DNA of 64,000 nt from CBDFGN01 sp965247065. Lineage in GTDB: Bacteria > Bacteroidota > Bacteroidia > Cytophagales > Cyclobacteriaceae. A program made the position numbers and the translations under genes. Of this stretch, positions 9,575-17,367 are shown one piece after another. The notes below the pieces were generated by a model, which was given only the letters and a program-made list of their open reading frames with translations, was not told the DNA's origin and made no database searches. Each line of letters starts with the position of its first letter. Position 1 is the first letter of the stretch. The DNA is taken from the NCBI GenBank assembly GCA_965247065.1, contig CBDFGN010000006.1, positions 4,588,001 through 4,652,000 on the forward strand. Reading direction: 5' to 3'.

Positions 9575-11224
9575 CTAATGGCTTTCGTCTGATACAGCTA
9601 CACCGGCAGATTCTGGTCGTTTGACCGGTCCATTTGGAATAAATAAGCTTATGGTGGTTCCTTGATTGACCTTGCTGTCCACCTTGATTTTGCCACCCAA
9701 TTTGTCAATAATTTCTTTCACCATATATAGCCCCAGGCCTGATCCCTTAGAATCATCATGGGCTCGGTAGAACATATTAAAGACCTTTTCCTGATCGGCG
9801 GGAGAGATTCCTTTACCATTGTCCGAAATTCGCATCGAAGCTCCGGTAGAATCGGTTTCTACTATGATTTTAAGAAAGGGTCGTTTTCTGGAATAATCAT
9901 GATACTTTATCGCGTTTGAAATGAGGTTGTTCAGGACAATCCTAATCCGGAAAGGATCAGAAACGAATGCCAGGCCGGATATCCCGATATCGGTTTTGAT
10001 TTTCTTGTAACCATGCAGGAAGCGGTGGTCCATAAGGGCGTCCTGGATTATGTTGTGAAAATCGACTTCCAAGTTGTCTGATTCCTTGCGGGCATTCTGC
10101 AAATAGTCCATGATCTCTCCTATAAAATGGTCAAGCCTAAGGGCGCTATCCTTCATCATCTGCAGAATGCGCCCCGCAGAATTTGGGTCTTTGTCCAGTT
10201 CAGACACATGGATCAACCCGAGCATCGAGGCTATGGGTGACCGCAGATCGTGGGCTACGCGATAGACAAACATGTCTAACTCCGAATTAACTTTTTGCAG
10301 TTCCCTATTTTGGGCCTGTATCGTCTCCGCTGACCGCATGGAACGATCAATATCCCGGAATTCGATGAGAGCGGTGATTGATTTCCCTCGCTGACCGCTG
10401 ATAACGGGAACTCCCTTGATCTCAAACCACAGCTCTTCGCCCGAATGGAATTTTAGCTTTTGTTGTTTTTCGAATGATTGACGGTTAGAAATCACAGTGA
10501 TGCAATCATCCCTAAAATCTTCCCGATAATCTTCCGGGATGAAGTCGAGGACATCGCCATCATCTCCGGGCACGGCCCCTGAGGAAGATCTGAATTGACG
10601 TTCAGCCCTGTCGTTGGTCTCTATAATCTTGAAATCGGAATCCACCAGGAACAAGGCGGCATTGGTGTTGTCAGCCAGGGTTTTGAAATTTCCCTGGCCA
10701 ATCAAGGCCTCCGTCCGGCTTATCAGAAAATTCGAAACCGAAATGAAAGCCAAAAAAGCGATGATGGTACCTTCCACTGCAAAAGCAAGCGGAGGAAAGG
10801 CCGGGCCATTTATTGCAAAAGCTACCACACTGCCTGATGTCAGGGCAATCAACAGGTAAATCCCTAATATCCTCCGGTCATCCATTACCAGACTACATCC
10901 CAAAAGCAGGATGAAATAATTCAACGCATGAATAGGATTGAGCTGGTTAAGATAAAGCAGGTATTCGGCCCAGGTGAATCCCGCTAAAATGAAACCGTAA
11001 ACCAGCAGCTGATAGTTTCTGCGAGCCCATGCAGAAATGTATGACACCAGAATTATGAGAAAAACTAAGCCCCCCAAAGCGATTCTGAGGCGGAGAGGAT
11101 CAATAATGATCGTACCCTTTATTTCCAGAAAGATCCCGGCCAGGATAATTACTATCCCAGCGAAGAAACTGATTTGACGAAGAAATCGAAGCCTTCGGTT
11201 ATCTAATGACGATACCCAAATCAT
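9575..11224 (-). CDS. Membrane sensor histidine kinase with PAS domain
   Basis: The 549-residue protein has about six N-terminal transmembrane helices (residues 15-175) and a PAS domain (about 180-300, starting LADNTNAALFLVDSD). A short coiled coil follows, then a HisKA domain with the phospho-accepting His in YRVAHDLRSPI (about residue 328). The HATPase domain shows the N box NNLISNAIKYHD, the G1 box ISDNGKGISPAD and GSGLGLYMVKEI. It should autophosphorylate and pass phosphate to a response regulator, which is not nearby. It is therefore an orphan kinase. The gene stands alone between the dehydrogenase and the second sulfatase. Confidence 0.92.
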   Translation of the reverse strand: MIWVSSLDNRRLRFLRQISFFAGIVIILAGIFLEIKGTIIIDPLRLRIALGGLVFLIILVSYISAWARRNYQLLVYGFILAGFTWAEYLLYLNQLNPIHALNYFILLLGCSLVMDDRRILGIYLLIALTSGSVVAFAINGPAFPPLAFAVEGTIIAFLAFISVSNFLISRTEALIGQGNFKTLADNTNAALFLVDSDFKIIETNDRAERQFRSSSGAVPGDDGDVLDFIPEDYREDFRDDCITVISNRQSFEKQQKLKFHSGEELWFEIKGVPVISGQRGKSITALIEFRDIDRSMRSAETIQAQNRELQKVNSELDMFVYRVAHDLRSPIASMLGLIHVSELDKDPNSAGRILQMMKDSALRLDHFIGEIMDYLQNARKESDNLEVDFHNIIQDALMDHRFLHGYKKIKTDIGISGLAFVSDPFRIRIVLNNLISNAIKYHDYSRKRPFLKIIVETDSTGASMRISDNGKGISPADQEKVFNMFYRAHDDSKGSGLGLYMVKEIIDKLGGKIKVDSKVNQGTTISLFIPNGPVKRPESAGVAVSDESH

Positions 11225-11383
11225 CAGTCGGAAATCTAATATCCCTGGCTTCAGATTATTTCTGAAATGTGTTGATTGTGGTGCGCCCTAGGGAAATGTT
11301 GTTACTACTACAAAATAATAACTGATTTAGAATAACTTTAATTTTATTAATATTTTTTTTATTAGTCAACAATCACCTCAGAT

Positions 11384-12907
11384 CTATTGGCTATAGTACT
11401 CAACGTACCTTTCCTCGAATTGGTCGAGCTTTTCCCGCATCCTATACGCTGTGTTTTTGTACTGAGGATCATCAATTAGATTTTGTGATTCCGCCGGGTC
11501 AGCGCCGATGTCCCAAAGTTCCTCAATCACCGGACGGCACTCATGATAGCGGATGAATTTATAGTCTTTAGTTCTGACGAACTTGGATCTGATAGACTGG
11601 TAATTATTGGGATTTTCGGTCTCTGAAGCCACAGGTAGGCTGCGGTCGAAATTATTCTCGCCGAATACCGCAGTATGGATTTCCTCTTCCAGGTTATCAA
11701 CCATTGAAAGAAAACTTTTGCCGTGCATGCTTTCCGGTTTCTTGAGTCCGGCATAGTCCAATATGGTCGGAGCAATATCCACATGCGAAATGAGTCCTTC
11801 CTCAATTCGGCCTATCCCATCTTGATTTGGATCATAGACAACCAGCGGAGCTTTGACGGACTCTTCGTACAACAGAGCTTTACCAGTGAGTTGCCTGGAA
11901 CCACAGAAGAACCCGTTGTCCGAAGTGAAAATGATCACGGTCTTACCGGTTAAATCACGCTTTTTCAGTTCCTTTGTTATCCTCCCGATCACCCTGTCGA
12001 CTCCGGATATCAAGGCGTAATAGTTCTTTATGAACTCCGTGTAAATTTCATCTTCTTCCAGATGCCAGGATTTGAGATGGGGCTTTGTCTTTCCAAAATA
12101 CCGAAGGGCGTTTCTGCTTTTGCTCTGCACCACTTTAGGTAGGCGGGCAAACGCTCCTGCATGGTCGTTGTGCATTCTGGGAACCGTAATGTTATCATAT
12201 AATGCTCGCATATCCGGCTCGGGAGTGAAAGGTGCGTGTGGCGCTTTGAAACTTACCGAAAGGCAAAATGGTTGTCCATTTTCGTCTGCCTTTTTTATAA
12301 AGTCGATAGCCTGATGTCCCATAAACTTATTCAGATGATCAGAATTCTGGGTATTCCGGTGGCCATTGAACATCCCATTCCTGGGAAAGTAAGAACCCTG
12401 ACCGGGGAAACCATTCCACACATCAAAAGCCTCCACGGGTAAATTTTCTTCCCGGTTCTCCCAGCCAATTGCTTCCAGTTTTTCATTTCCCCTTACCGGA
12501 AATCCAAACTTCCCAATGAAACCAATAAAATATCCTGCCTGTTTCAAAAGCATTGGATACGAGTCCTCAAACTCCTTTTCGGTAATAACCCGATTGGTTG
12601 GCCGATCAAATCCTGCGCCATGAGCTCCAAGGTATTGCCCAATCATAATACCGGCCCTGCTTGGTTTACAAATTGGGCTGACATGGTAGGAATTAGTGAA
12701 AACTACCGATTCTGAGGCCAATTTATCCAGGTTAGGAGTCAGAATCTTCGGGTTACCCATAAATCCGAGGGCATCGTATCGTAGATCGTCGGTTAATAAA
12801 AAGATGATATTAGGTGACCCGAGGTTGGGTTGATTTTTCCCGGAACCCAATAGGGTTAATAATAACAGGAATAGATGGGAAATAATTTGGGTAGGGGATA
12901 GCAACAC
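11384..12907 (-). CDS. Type I sulfatase, exported
   Basis: The 507-residue protein has an N-terminal hydrophobic signal segment (HLFLLLLTLLGSG). It then shows NIIFLLTDDLRYDALGFMGN with the metal Asp pair, and HVSPICKPSRAGIMIGQY with the formylglycine Cys at residue 80 (CKPSR). Further motifs are FIGKFGFP in place of the usual GKWH loop and IIFTSDNGFFCG. The C-terminus contains LWDIGADPAESQNL, the usual sulfatase ending. It is likely periplasmic or surface-exposed and desulfates a glycan. It differs from the 7227 enzyme in the GKW loop and in size, which suggests a different linkage. It is the most upstream gene of the long minus-strand block, with 185 bases to the divergent VOC gene. Confidence 0.92.
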   Translation of the reverse strand: MLLSPTQIISHLFLLLLTLLGSGKNQPNLGSPNIIFLLTDDLRYDALGFMGNPKILTPNLDKLASESVVFTNSYHVSPICKPSRAGIMIGQYLGAHGAGFDRPTNRVITEKEFEDSYPMLLKQAGYFIGFIGKFGFPVRGNEKLEAIGWENREENLPVEAFDVWNGFPGQGSYFPRNGMFNGHRNTQNSDHLNKFMGHQAIDFIKKADENGQPFCLSVSFKAPHAPFTPEPDMRALYDNITVPRMHNDHAGAFARLPKVVQSKSRNALRYFGKTKPHLKSWHLEEDEIYTEFIKNYYALISGVDRVIGRITKELKKRDLTGKTVIIFTSDNGFFCGSRQLTGKALLYEESVKAPLVVYDPNQDGIGRIEEGLISHVDIAPTILDYAGLKKPESMHGKSFLSMVDNLEEEIHTAVFGENNFDRSLPVASETENPNNYQSIRSKFVRTKDYKFIRYHECRPVIEELWDIGADPAESQNLIDDPQYKNTAYRMREKLDQFEERYVEYYSQ

Positions 12908-13092
12908 CTTTGGATTTTAACTAAACTAAGAATTCTATTTTTAAACTGGAATATGCCTTCCTCCCTCTGGTTTCAAAGCTCGCAGTAACGGATCTTTTGT
13001 AGTATGAAGCTAGCGATCCGATGGGGCAGCCGGGTAGAACTCATATTTATGGACTATATTTTCTAAATTTTCCAAAGTAAAATTTAAACAAC

Positions 13093-13527
13093 ATGAAGAG
13101 AACAGACTTTCCAGCTCCCGATGAGGGGTTCGTAGTAACCCACTTCATAACTGTAACGGATATTAAACGATCGGTTGATTATTACGCTTCCGTTTTTGGT
13201 GGCACCATTTTAATGGATAGTGGACCGGGAATTGTCAAACTGGCGAATACCTGGATTATTGTGAATACAGGCGGAGGGCCCACCGACGATAAGCCTGAGC
13301 ATCATCTGGAAGCTCCGAACCCGGACAGCAGGACCTTCCGAAGTTTTCTCAATATCCGGGTGGCCGACATTCAAAAGGCCCATAGAGAATGGACTGAGCA
13401 AGGGGCTGAATTTATAACCGAACCTAAAGACCATCAGGCAGAGATTAGATGTTACATTAAGGATCCGGATGGATATATTATCGAGGTAGGCGAAGCGACT
13501 GGAATTTTAGATATGCTGGAGGACTAA
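13093..13527 (+). CDS. VOC (glyoxalase/bleomycin-resistance) family protein
   Basis: The 144-residue protein has the paired beta-alpha-beta pattern of a VOC domain. THFITVTDIKRSVDYYASVF begins the first module, FLNIRVADIQKAHREW begins the second, and CYIKDPDGYIIEVGEA is the typical ending with a metal-ligand Glu. Such proteins include glyoxalases, dioxygenases and antibiotic-binding proteins, and the substrate is not readable. It is a lone plus-strand gene, divergent from the sulfatase. The ATG at 13093 is the first in frame and leaves little room for an earlier start. Confidence 0.85.
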   Translation: MKRTDFPAPDEGFVVTHFITVTDIKRSVDYYASVFGGTILMDSGPGIVKLANTWIIVNTGGGPTDDKPEHHLEAPNPDSRTFRSFLNIRVADIQKAHREWTEQGAEFITEPKDHQAEIRCYIKDPDGYIIEVGEATGILDMLED

Positions 13528-13653
13528 AATAGGGATAACCTTTGTGGGGATCATCAAAAATTCCAGTTTAAAATCTGAACAGAATTTGAGCATCAACTGG
13601 TCAGCGGACAAACTATTTCGTACAATAGAAAGGAGCAAAAATCCTTTCTGAAA

Positions 13654-13854
13654 ATGCAAGAAACAGGTGAACTGGAATCTCAAAAAGGTAATGGGCCACT
13701 TCCAACCGGTAGTCGAAAAGCCTGGATAAGCATACACTGGGAGGAACTGGGCGCAATGCGTACCCACGATTTTGAAACTGTAGGGGAGTTGGGTCAATTT
13801 CTAGGGGAGCAACCTGATTTGGGGAAGTTATTTGGTTATGTAAGAAGGAGTTAG
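13654..13854 (+). CDS. Possible small hypothetical protein
   Basis: This 66-codon open frame has no family I recognise. It is mostly polar, with GSRKAWISIHWEELG and a C-terminal GYVRRS. A GGAG sequence lies about 20 bases before the ATG. It sits in the otherwise empty 330-base gap between the VOC gene and the convergent DUF6786 gene, and its stop is 3 bases from the DUF6786 stop. It may be a real small gene, the tail of an eroded gene, or chance. Confidence 0.22.
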   Translation: MQETGELESQKGNGPLPTGSRKAWISIHWEELGAMRTHDFETVGELGQFLGEQPDLGKLFGYVRRS

Positions 13855-13857
13855 GAA

Positions 13858-15102
13858 TTAAAAGGCCGACTCGATATCCTCCAGTGAAACTTTCAGGATT
13901 TGTTTGGCCAGTTGGTCTAATTCGCCTGGTTCTCCCTCAAAGTGATAGGTCTGTTGAATGTGAGTACCACTATCACCAGGCTCTAAGGCCAAAGCGGGAG
14001 ATGATGTTTCCAATTCATAGAATGGCCCCATGGATTGCTTCCCAGGTTCTGGTGGGCCATCGTTGTAAGAATTCACCACATCTCCACGGTAAGGATTTTC
14101 CTGGAGCTCCCAGGCAGAATTAACGTAATCCATCACCCCATCGGGTTTGGTGTATTTTACAATGGTTAAGATTTGATTTTCTGAATCGTATGATCCAATA
14201 ACGTCCTTAGCCCTGGACGGCAATAGGCCAATTTTACCTCGATATTTGCCGTCACCCCGGAAGAATAGAATCCCTTTTCCAATCTTTAGTCTATCGGCAG
14301 GAACTTTTCCAAAATAGGTATCATTGACCACTGGACCCAGGTCCGTCTCGTCACCCTCGTGGTAGGGAATTACAATGGTTGTGGCATCGGATGGATTATA
14401 CATTCCGGGCAACCAGATCGACAAAAGTCCAGTTTCCTTATTCCAGGCAACCTCCCCGCGGTTGGTTACTGTATTTTTGGTTCGATACCCAACTACCTTG
14501 ATCTTAGCGTCCGTTTTCAATTCGAGCGATTGGAAAACCTCCATAACTGACAACACCTCTATTATCCGCTCAATTTCCAGGTCAAATTGAAAGCCCGAGT
14601 AATTAACCAAAGAGGCCTTTTTTTTGAATACCGCTTTTTGAGGACTGGAACCAACCAAATCAAACGGCTCCAAATCAATCAATCTCGGGGTTTGCCAGCT
14701 CTCAAGATTGAATTCTGACCCCTTAGGAAAGAATATTGAGAATTGTCCACCTTCCGGCCCAAGCCAAAATCGCTCCTCCCCTCCGAATGGGTTTATGTGG
14801 TCAAGTGTATCCCCTGATTCAAAAAGGCCTCTATTGATCCAACCATAGCTTCTGCCACCCGCTCCGTTGGAAGAACTGGTCATGACCCTGGCCTGGAGTG
14901 CTCCTGATATCGCGACCTGACCCTTGCCGGAGGACTCCTGAAGAACCACGATATCTAAATACTCTTTTAGGAAATTTATGTCGGTCTCGAAGGTTGTATA
15001 ATTGTCTTTTGGGCCTAATTCTGATTGATTCGGTTTTTCTGATGAACAGCCGATGGAACAAATGAGGGCCACAAACAAAAGGTTGTACAGTGAGCTTTTC
15101 AT
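13858..15102 (-). CDS. DUF6786-family lipoprotein
   Basis: The 414-residue protein has a lipoprotein signal ending CSIGC (Cys 19). The mature part includes LQARVMTSSSNGAGGRSYGW, HINPFGGEERFWLGPEGGQF and NRGEVAWNKETGLLSIWL, which I recognise as DUF6786. The family is found in Bacteroidota and Planctomycetes near sugar-catabolic genes and has an aldose-epimerase-like feel (beta-rich, recurring GGEERFWLGPEGGQ). No activity is established. It is probably anchored in a membrane facing the periplasm. The stop of the reductase pseudogene lies 21 bases upstream on the same strand. A carbohydrate-binding or mutarotase-like function is only an inference. Confidence 0.75.
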   Translation of the reverse strand: MKSSLYNLLFVALICSIGCSSEKPNQSELGPKDNYTTFETDINFLKEYLDIVVLQESSGKGQVAISGALQARVMTSSSNGAGGRSYGWINRGLFESGDTLDHINPFGGEERFWLGPEGGQFSIFFPKGSEFNLESWQTPRLIDLEPFDLVGSSPQKAVFKKKASLVNYSGFQFDLEIERIIEVLSVMEVFQSLELKTDAKIKVVGYRTKNTVTNRGEVAWNKETGLLSIWLPGMYNPSDATTIVIPYHEGDETDLGPVVNDTYFGKVPADRLKIGKGILFFRGDGKYRGKIGLLPSRAKDVIGSYDSENQILTIVKYTKPDGVMDYVNSAWELQENPYRGDVVNSYNDGPPEPGKQSMGPFYELETSSPALALEPGDSGTHIQQTYHFEGEPGELDQLAKQILKVSLEDIESAF

Positions 15103-15123
15103 CTTCGGTCCAAATACATCGCT

Positions 15124-15768
15124 CTAAGTTAATTTATCCAGTTCAGGATACCAGTAATTTGACTGAAATCCTGGAATGCACCACAGGATGGACAACGGTT
15201 CGATCGCCCTGGCACTCTCGGCTGGGCCCAAATCTTCTGTTTCCCAACCAAACTGATCCAAAATAAGCCTAACCTCTTCTTCGGCAAGATGGTCATTACC
15301 GCATATGAACATGGTAGGCGTTATCCCTCCAAAATCCGGGTTGACCATCAGGGCATTACCCACACTATTGAAGGCTTTAACAAATCGCACTTGGGGGAAA
15401 CATTCCTGAAATTCCTCCATCAGCGACCGCTCCAATGAGGTGGTAAAGTGGAGGACCCCATTTTCCGGAGGAATGTCCGCAATAGGATTGGTAGTATCGA
15501 TGATAACTGTATCATTCAAATTTTGGGCCCCGGCAGTTCCAAAGCACCTTTGGTAGCGCTCCCCTTGGATGCTAAAACGAGCAAATCTCCAAATTTCGCA
15601 GTCTCCTTAAACTGCGCCGGTTTTGCCCTTTTCACCTGCTTTTTGTTTCCAATCATCAAGTTTCCCAGGATTACGTGAGCCAATCATGACCTGATAGCCA
15701 TGTTTGATGAGTCCATCTGCCAGTACCCGGCCTACCACGTCCGAGCCAATTACTCCGATCTTATTCAC
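15124..15768 (-). pseudogene. NADP-dependent F420-reductase-like oxidoreductase with two frameshifts
   Basis: A GTG at 15768 begins KIGVIGSDVVGRVLADGL, a Rossmann cofactor site, and runs on to MIGSRNPGKLDDW. The frame hits a TAA at 15607-15609. Shifting by one base there continues the protein as FKETAKFGDLLVLASKGSAT. A second shift near 15525-15532 returns to the original frame and gives AQNLNDTVIIDTTNPIAD and FVKAFNSVGNALMVNPDF, to the stop at 15124. The start and the last segment share a frame (249 bases, 83 codons apart), so the two shifts cancel. The intact protein would be about 214 residues, normal for the NADPH:F420-reductase-like family. It is either a young pseudogene or carries two base-call errors. 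A palindrome matching one before the MarR gene lies just upstream. Confidence 0.75.
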
Positions 15769-16132
15769 CCATTAAAATATTGTTTGTACATGCAATAATT
15801 TATTTTAACTTTTTAATCAGAAATCTAAAGCGTGACCTACCCAGAAGAATCCGTTTAATCTCAGAATCCAAACCAGTCCAGTTGCACCGAGGAGCGGCAC
15901 CATGCCGGTGTCATGAGGCTAGTACCAAGTCTCTTAGAAAAAAGATGGTGATGAGGGCTGCAGGGGCTCGGATAAGTAAGTGAGAAAGGGTATTGCATGT
16001 GGTAAGGGCTCATTTGTGAACCGGCATCTGACCACCAAATCGTGCTAAAAGCCAGACCTGCGACGTGTCCGGGACTCCTCAAAGATAGGGCTCATTTTCC
16101 AAGATCATTTCCGGATTATTTCGGATCTGGAT
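15769..16132. other. 364-base gap between reductase pseudogene and marR-like gene
   Basis: It holds the candidate operator at 15784-15795 close to the reductase start. Otherwise I see no recognisable gene. Open frames on both strands here (for example 15861-16082 minus, 73 codons) resemble no family I know and are rich in unusual residues, so I do not call them. Confidence 0.5.
15784..15795. promoter_or_regulatory. Candidate MarR operator upstream of the reductase pseudogene
   Basis: TTGTACATGCAA is an imperfect inverted repeat (TTGTA, 2-base centre, TGCAA) ending 16 bases before the GTG start of the reductase pseudogene. An almost identical site lies before the marR-like gene at 16597-16608. 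MarR proteins bind short palindromes that overlap promoters of their own and linked genes. The match of the two sites is seen; binding is inferred. Confidence 0.45.
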
Positions 16133-16573
16133 TTAGTCTACCCGGTTTTCTTCTAAACTATGATAAGCCTGGTAGATCCCAGAGGTAAGAGTCTTGGCTG
16201 TCTTCTCTCCCAGAAGCCTGAAGTATCTTCGGTGTAGGTTGTTCCAAGCTTTCCTTAATTTAAGATCGAGGTTAGCTCCAAGGGAAGTTGGATACACTTG
16301 GGTATATTTTCCGTTCAACTTGCGCTCAAGGTAGCCCTTGTACTCCATTTTCTCGATCAGGCGAGTGATTGTGGACGGGGACAGTTGCATCTTCTGGCTA
16401 ATCGCCGAAGGATTTGCTCCGTGGTCCTCGTTGACGGCCATCAACAGAAACGCATAGCTTGGAGCCACACCTACAGCCGCGAATTCCTCTTCAGCCATAC
16501 GACCCAGGCTCCGGGCCAGGGCGCTGGCTGAGTAAAACAAACATTCGTTAAATTGAGAATCAACAGGTTTCAT
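16133..16573 (-). CDS. MarR-family winged-helix transcriptional regulator
   Basis: The 146-residue protein has the MarR layout. An N-terminal dimerisation helix is followed by a winged helix-turn-helix, with GANPSAISQKMQLSPSTITRL as the recognition region (19-21 residues, about 55-75). EKMEYKGYLERKLNGKYTQV forms the wing, and a C-terminal helix completes the dimer interface. It should repress genes until a small ligand, often a phenolic or oxidant, is bound. The next gene downstream on the same strand is the reductase pseudogene, 364 bases away. Both carry the same palindrome near their starts, so the pair was probably a regulator and its target. An autoregulatory promoter overlaps the upstream site. 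Confidence 0.88.
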   Translation of the reverse strand: MKPVDSQFNECLFYSASALARSLGRMAEEEFAAVGVAPSYAFLLMAVNEDHGANPSAISQKMQLSPSTITRLIEKMEYKGYLERKLNGKYTQVYPTSLGANLDLKLRKAWNNLHRRYFRLLGEKTAKTLTSGIYQAYHSLEENRVD

Positions 16574-16577
16574 TTAA

Positions 16578-16609
16578 CAAAATTAAGATATAATGCTTGT
16601 ACATACAAA
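16578..16609 (-). promoter_or_regulatory. Bacteroidota-type promoter of the marR-like gene
   Basis: On the minus strand, TTTG (16606-16609) is followed after 20 bases by TAATTTTG (16578-16585). This fits the Bacteroidota consensus of a TTTG element at about -33 and TAnnTTTG at about -7. The ATG at 16573 is only four bases after the -7 element, so the transcript would be leaderless or nearly so. The spacing and match are seen; promoter activity is inferred. Confidence 0.45.
16597..16608. promoter_or_regulatory. Candidate MarR operator in the marR promoter
   Basis: TTGTACATACAA is a perfect 5-base inverted repeat around a CA centre, located 24-35 bases before the marR-like start and covering the putative -33 element. 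A bound dimer would block its own promoter. It matches the site at 15784-15795 in 11 of 12 positions. Confidence 0.5.
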
Positions 16610-16625
16610 TGATATACTTTAAGGC

Positions 16626-17026
16626 TCCAACTTAGTTTGGTTAAATACGCCAAGAATACCCAGAGAGGCCTCCGGAACCAGTGGCATGACAGCGGCGATG
16701 AACGGTTCGATAAACTTTCCACAAACGATGGATGGATCCTGGAATATGCCCAGGACCGAATCAACAGCTTTATCATCCCAATGGTCGATCCAAAGTTGCC
16801 GATCCACGAACAAGACCGGATCGATGCCCAGCATTTGTACGAGATCCTGGAAAAAGAGATCCTTCCCAGGTATTATGGTCGGCCCGATGAATGGTCAGAA
16901 ATGGTAAAAAAATCATAGAGCTCGGTGGTGCCCTACTTCGATTCGGATCGAATGGCCCATGAGTATTACGAGCAACTGTACAACTTCGAACCAGTTAAGG
17001 AGCCGGTACTGACTGGCGCCCAATAG
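16626..17026 (+). pseudogene. C-terminal fragment of alpha-glucan (glycogen/starch) phosphorylase
   Basis: One frame from 16626 reads VWLNTPRIPREASGTSGM and TAAMNGSINF. This is the phosphorylase segment around the pyridoxal-phosphate site (family form LNTPRRPLEASGTSGMK). Near 16710 the reading moves to another frame, NDGWILEYAQDRINSFIIP, then HEQDRIDAQHLYEILEKEI and RPDEWSEMVKKS, ending in TAG at 16916-16918. After that stop the same frame continues VVPYFDSDRMAHEYYEQLYN to a final stop at 17026. There is thus at least one frameshift, one premature stop, and no N-terminal part. The fragment begins just after the marR promoter. It is clearly a dead remnant of an alpha-glucan phosphorylase. Confidence 0.8.
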
Positions 17027-17367
17027 TAAACTGAGCCGTCCTCAGTAGCATTGACTTGTGATTCTCTACCGGTTGGACCGTTACGGTCGGACCGCTCCAT
17101 TCTCGGGATCTACCCCTCAAATACAATCGGATTAGATTTAGCCTCTAAGAATGACCAAGGCTGGGACGATATTACCGCTTTGAGTAAATATCTGCTTAAA
17201 ATACGCGAAATATTGATTTTATAAAGTTGCCGTCTGGCCGAGTCATGTGGCCCCGCTATTGGGATTTTCTGGAGTTTTTTGGTTACTTTCCGACCATAGG
17301 AAGTCGGGTTGGGCACGGCCTGACAACCAAGCGCCCGCCAGACGCGCGAGGACGAAATATACTAACC
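17027..17367. other. 341-base gap between phosphorylase remnant and ligD
   Basis: No gene recognised. An open frame runs into ligD from 17227, but its predicted N-terminal extension resembles no LigD, so the region is treated as non-coding and probably contains the ligD-ku promoter. Confidence 0.5.

Noticed and set aside
13020..13092. Promoter for the VOC gene with TAAATTTT near its start
   Set aside because: The -7-like box is close to consensus, but no TTTG lies 19-21 bases upstream.
15861..16082. 73-codon minus-strand frame between the reductase and marR
   Set aside because: Unusual composition (Ser, Pro, His, Trp rich) without any family match and no start signal.
17227..17367. Longer N-terminus for LigD
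   Set aside because: The extra 47 residues match no LigD and the polymerase-domain homology starts at the ATG at 17368.
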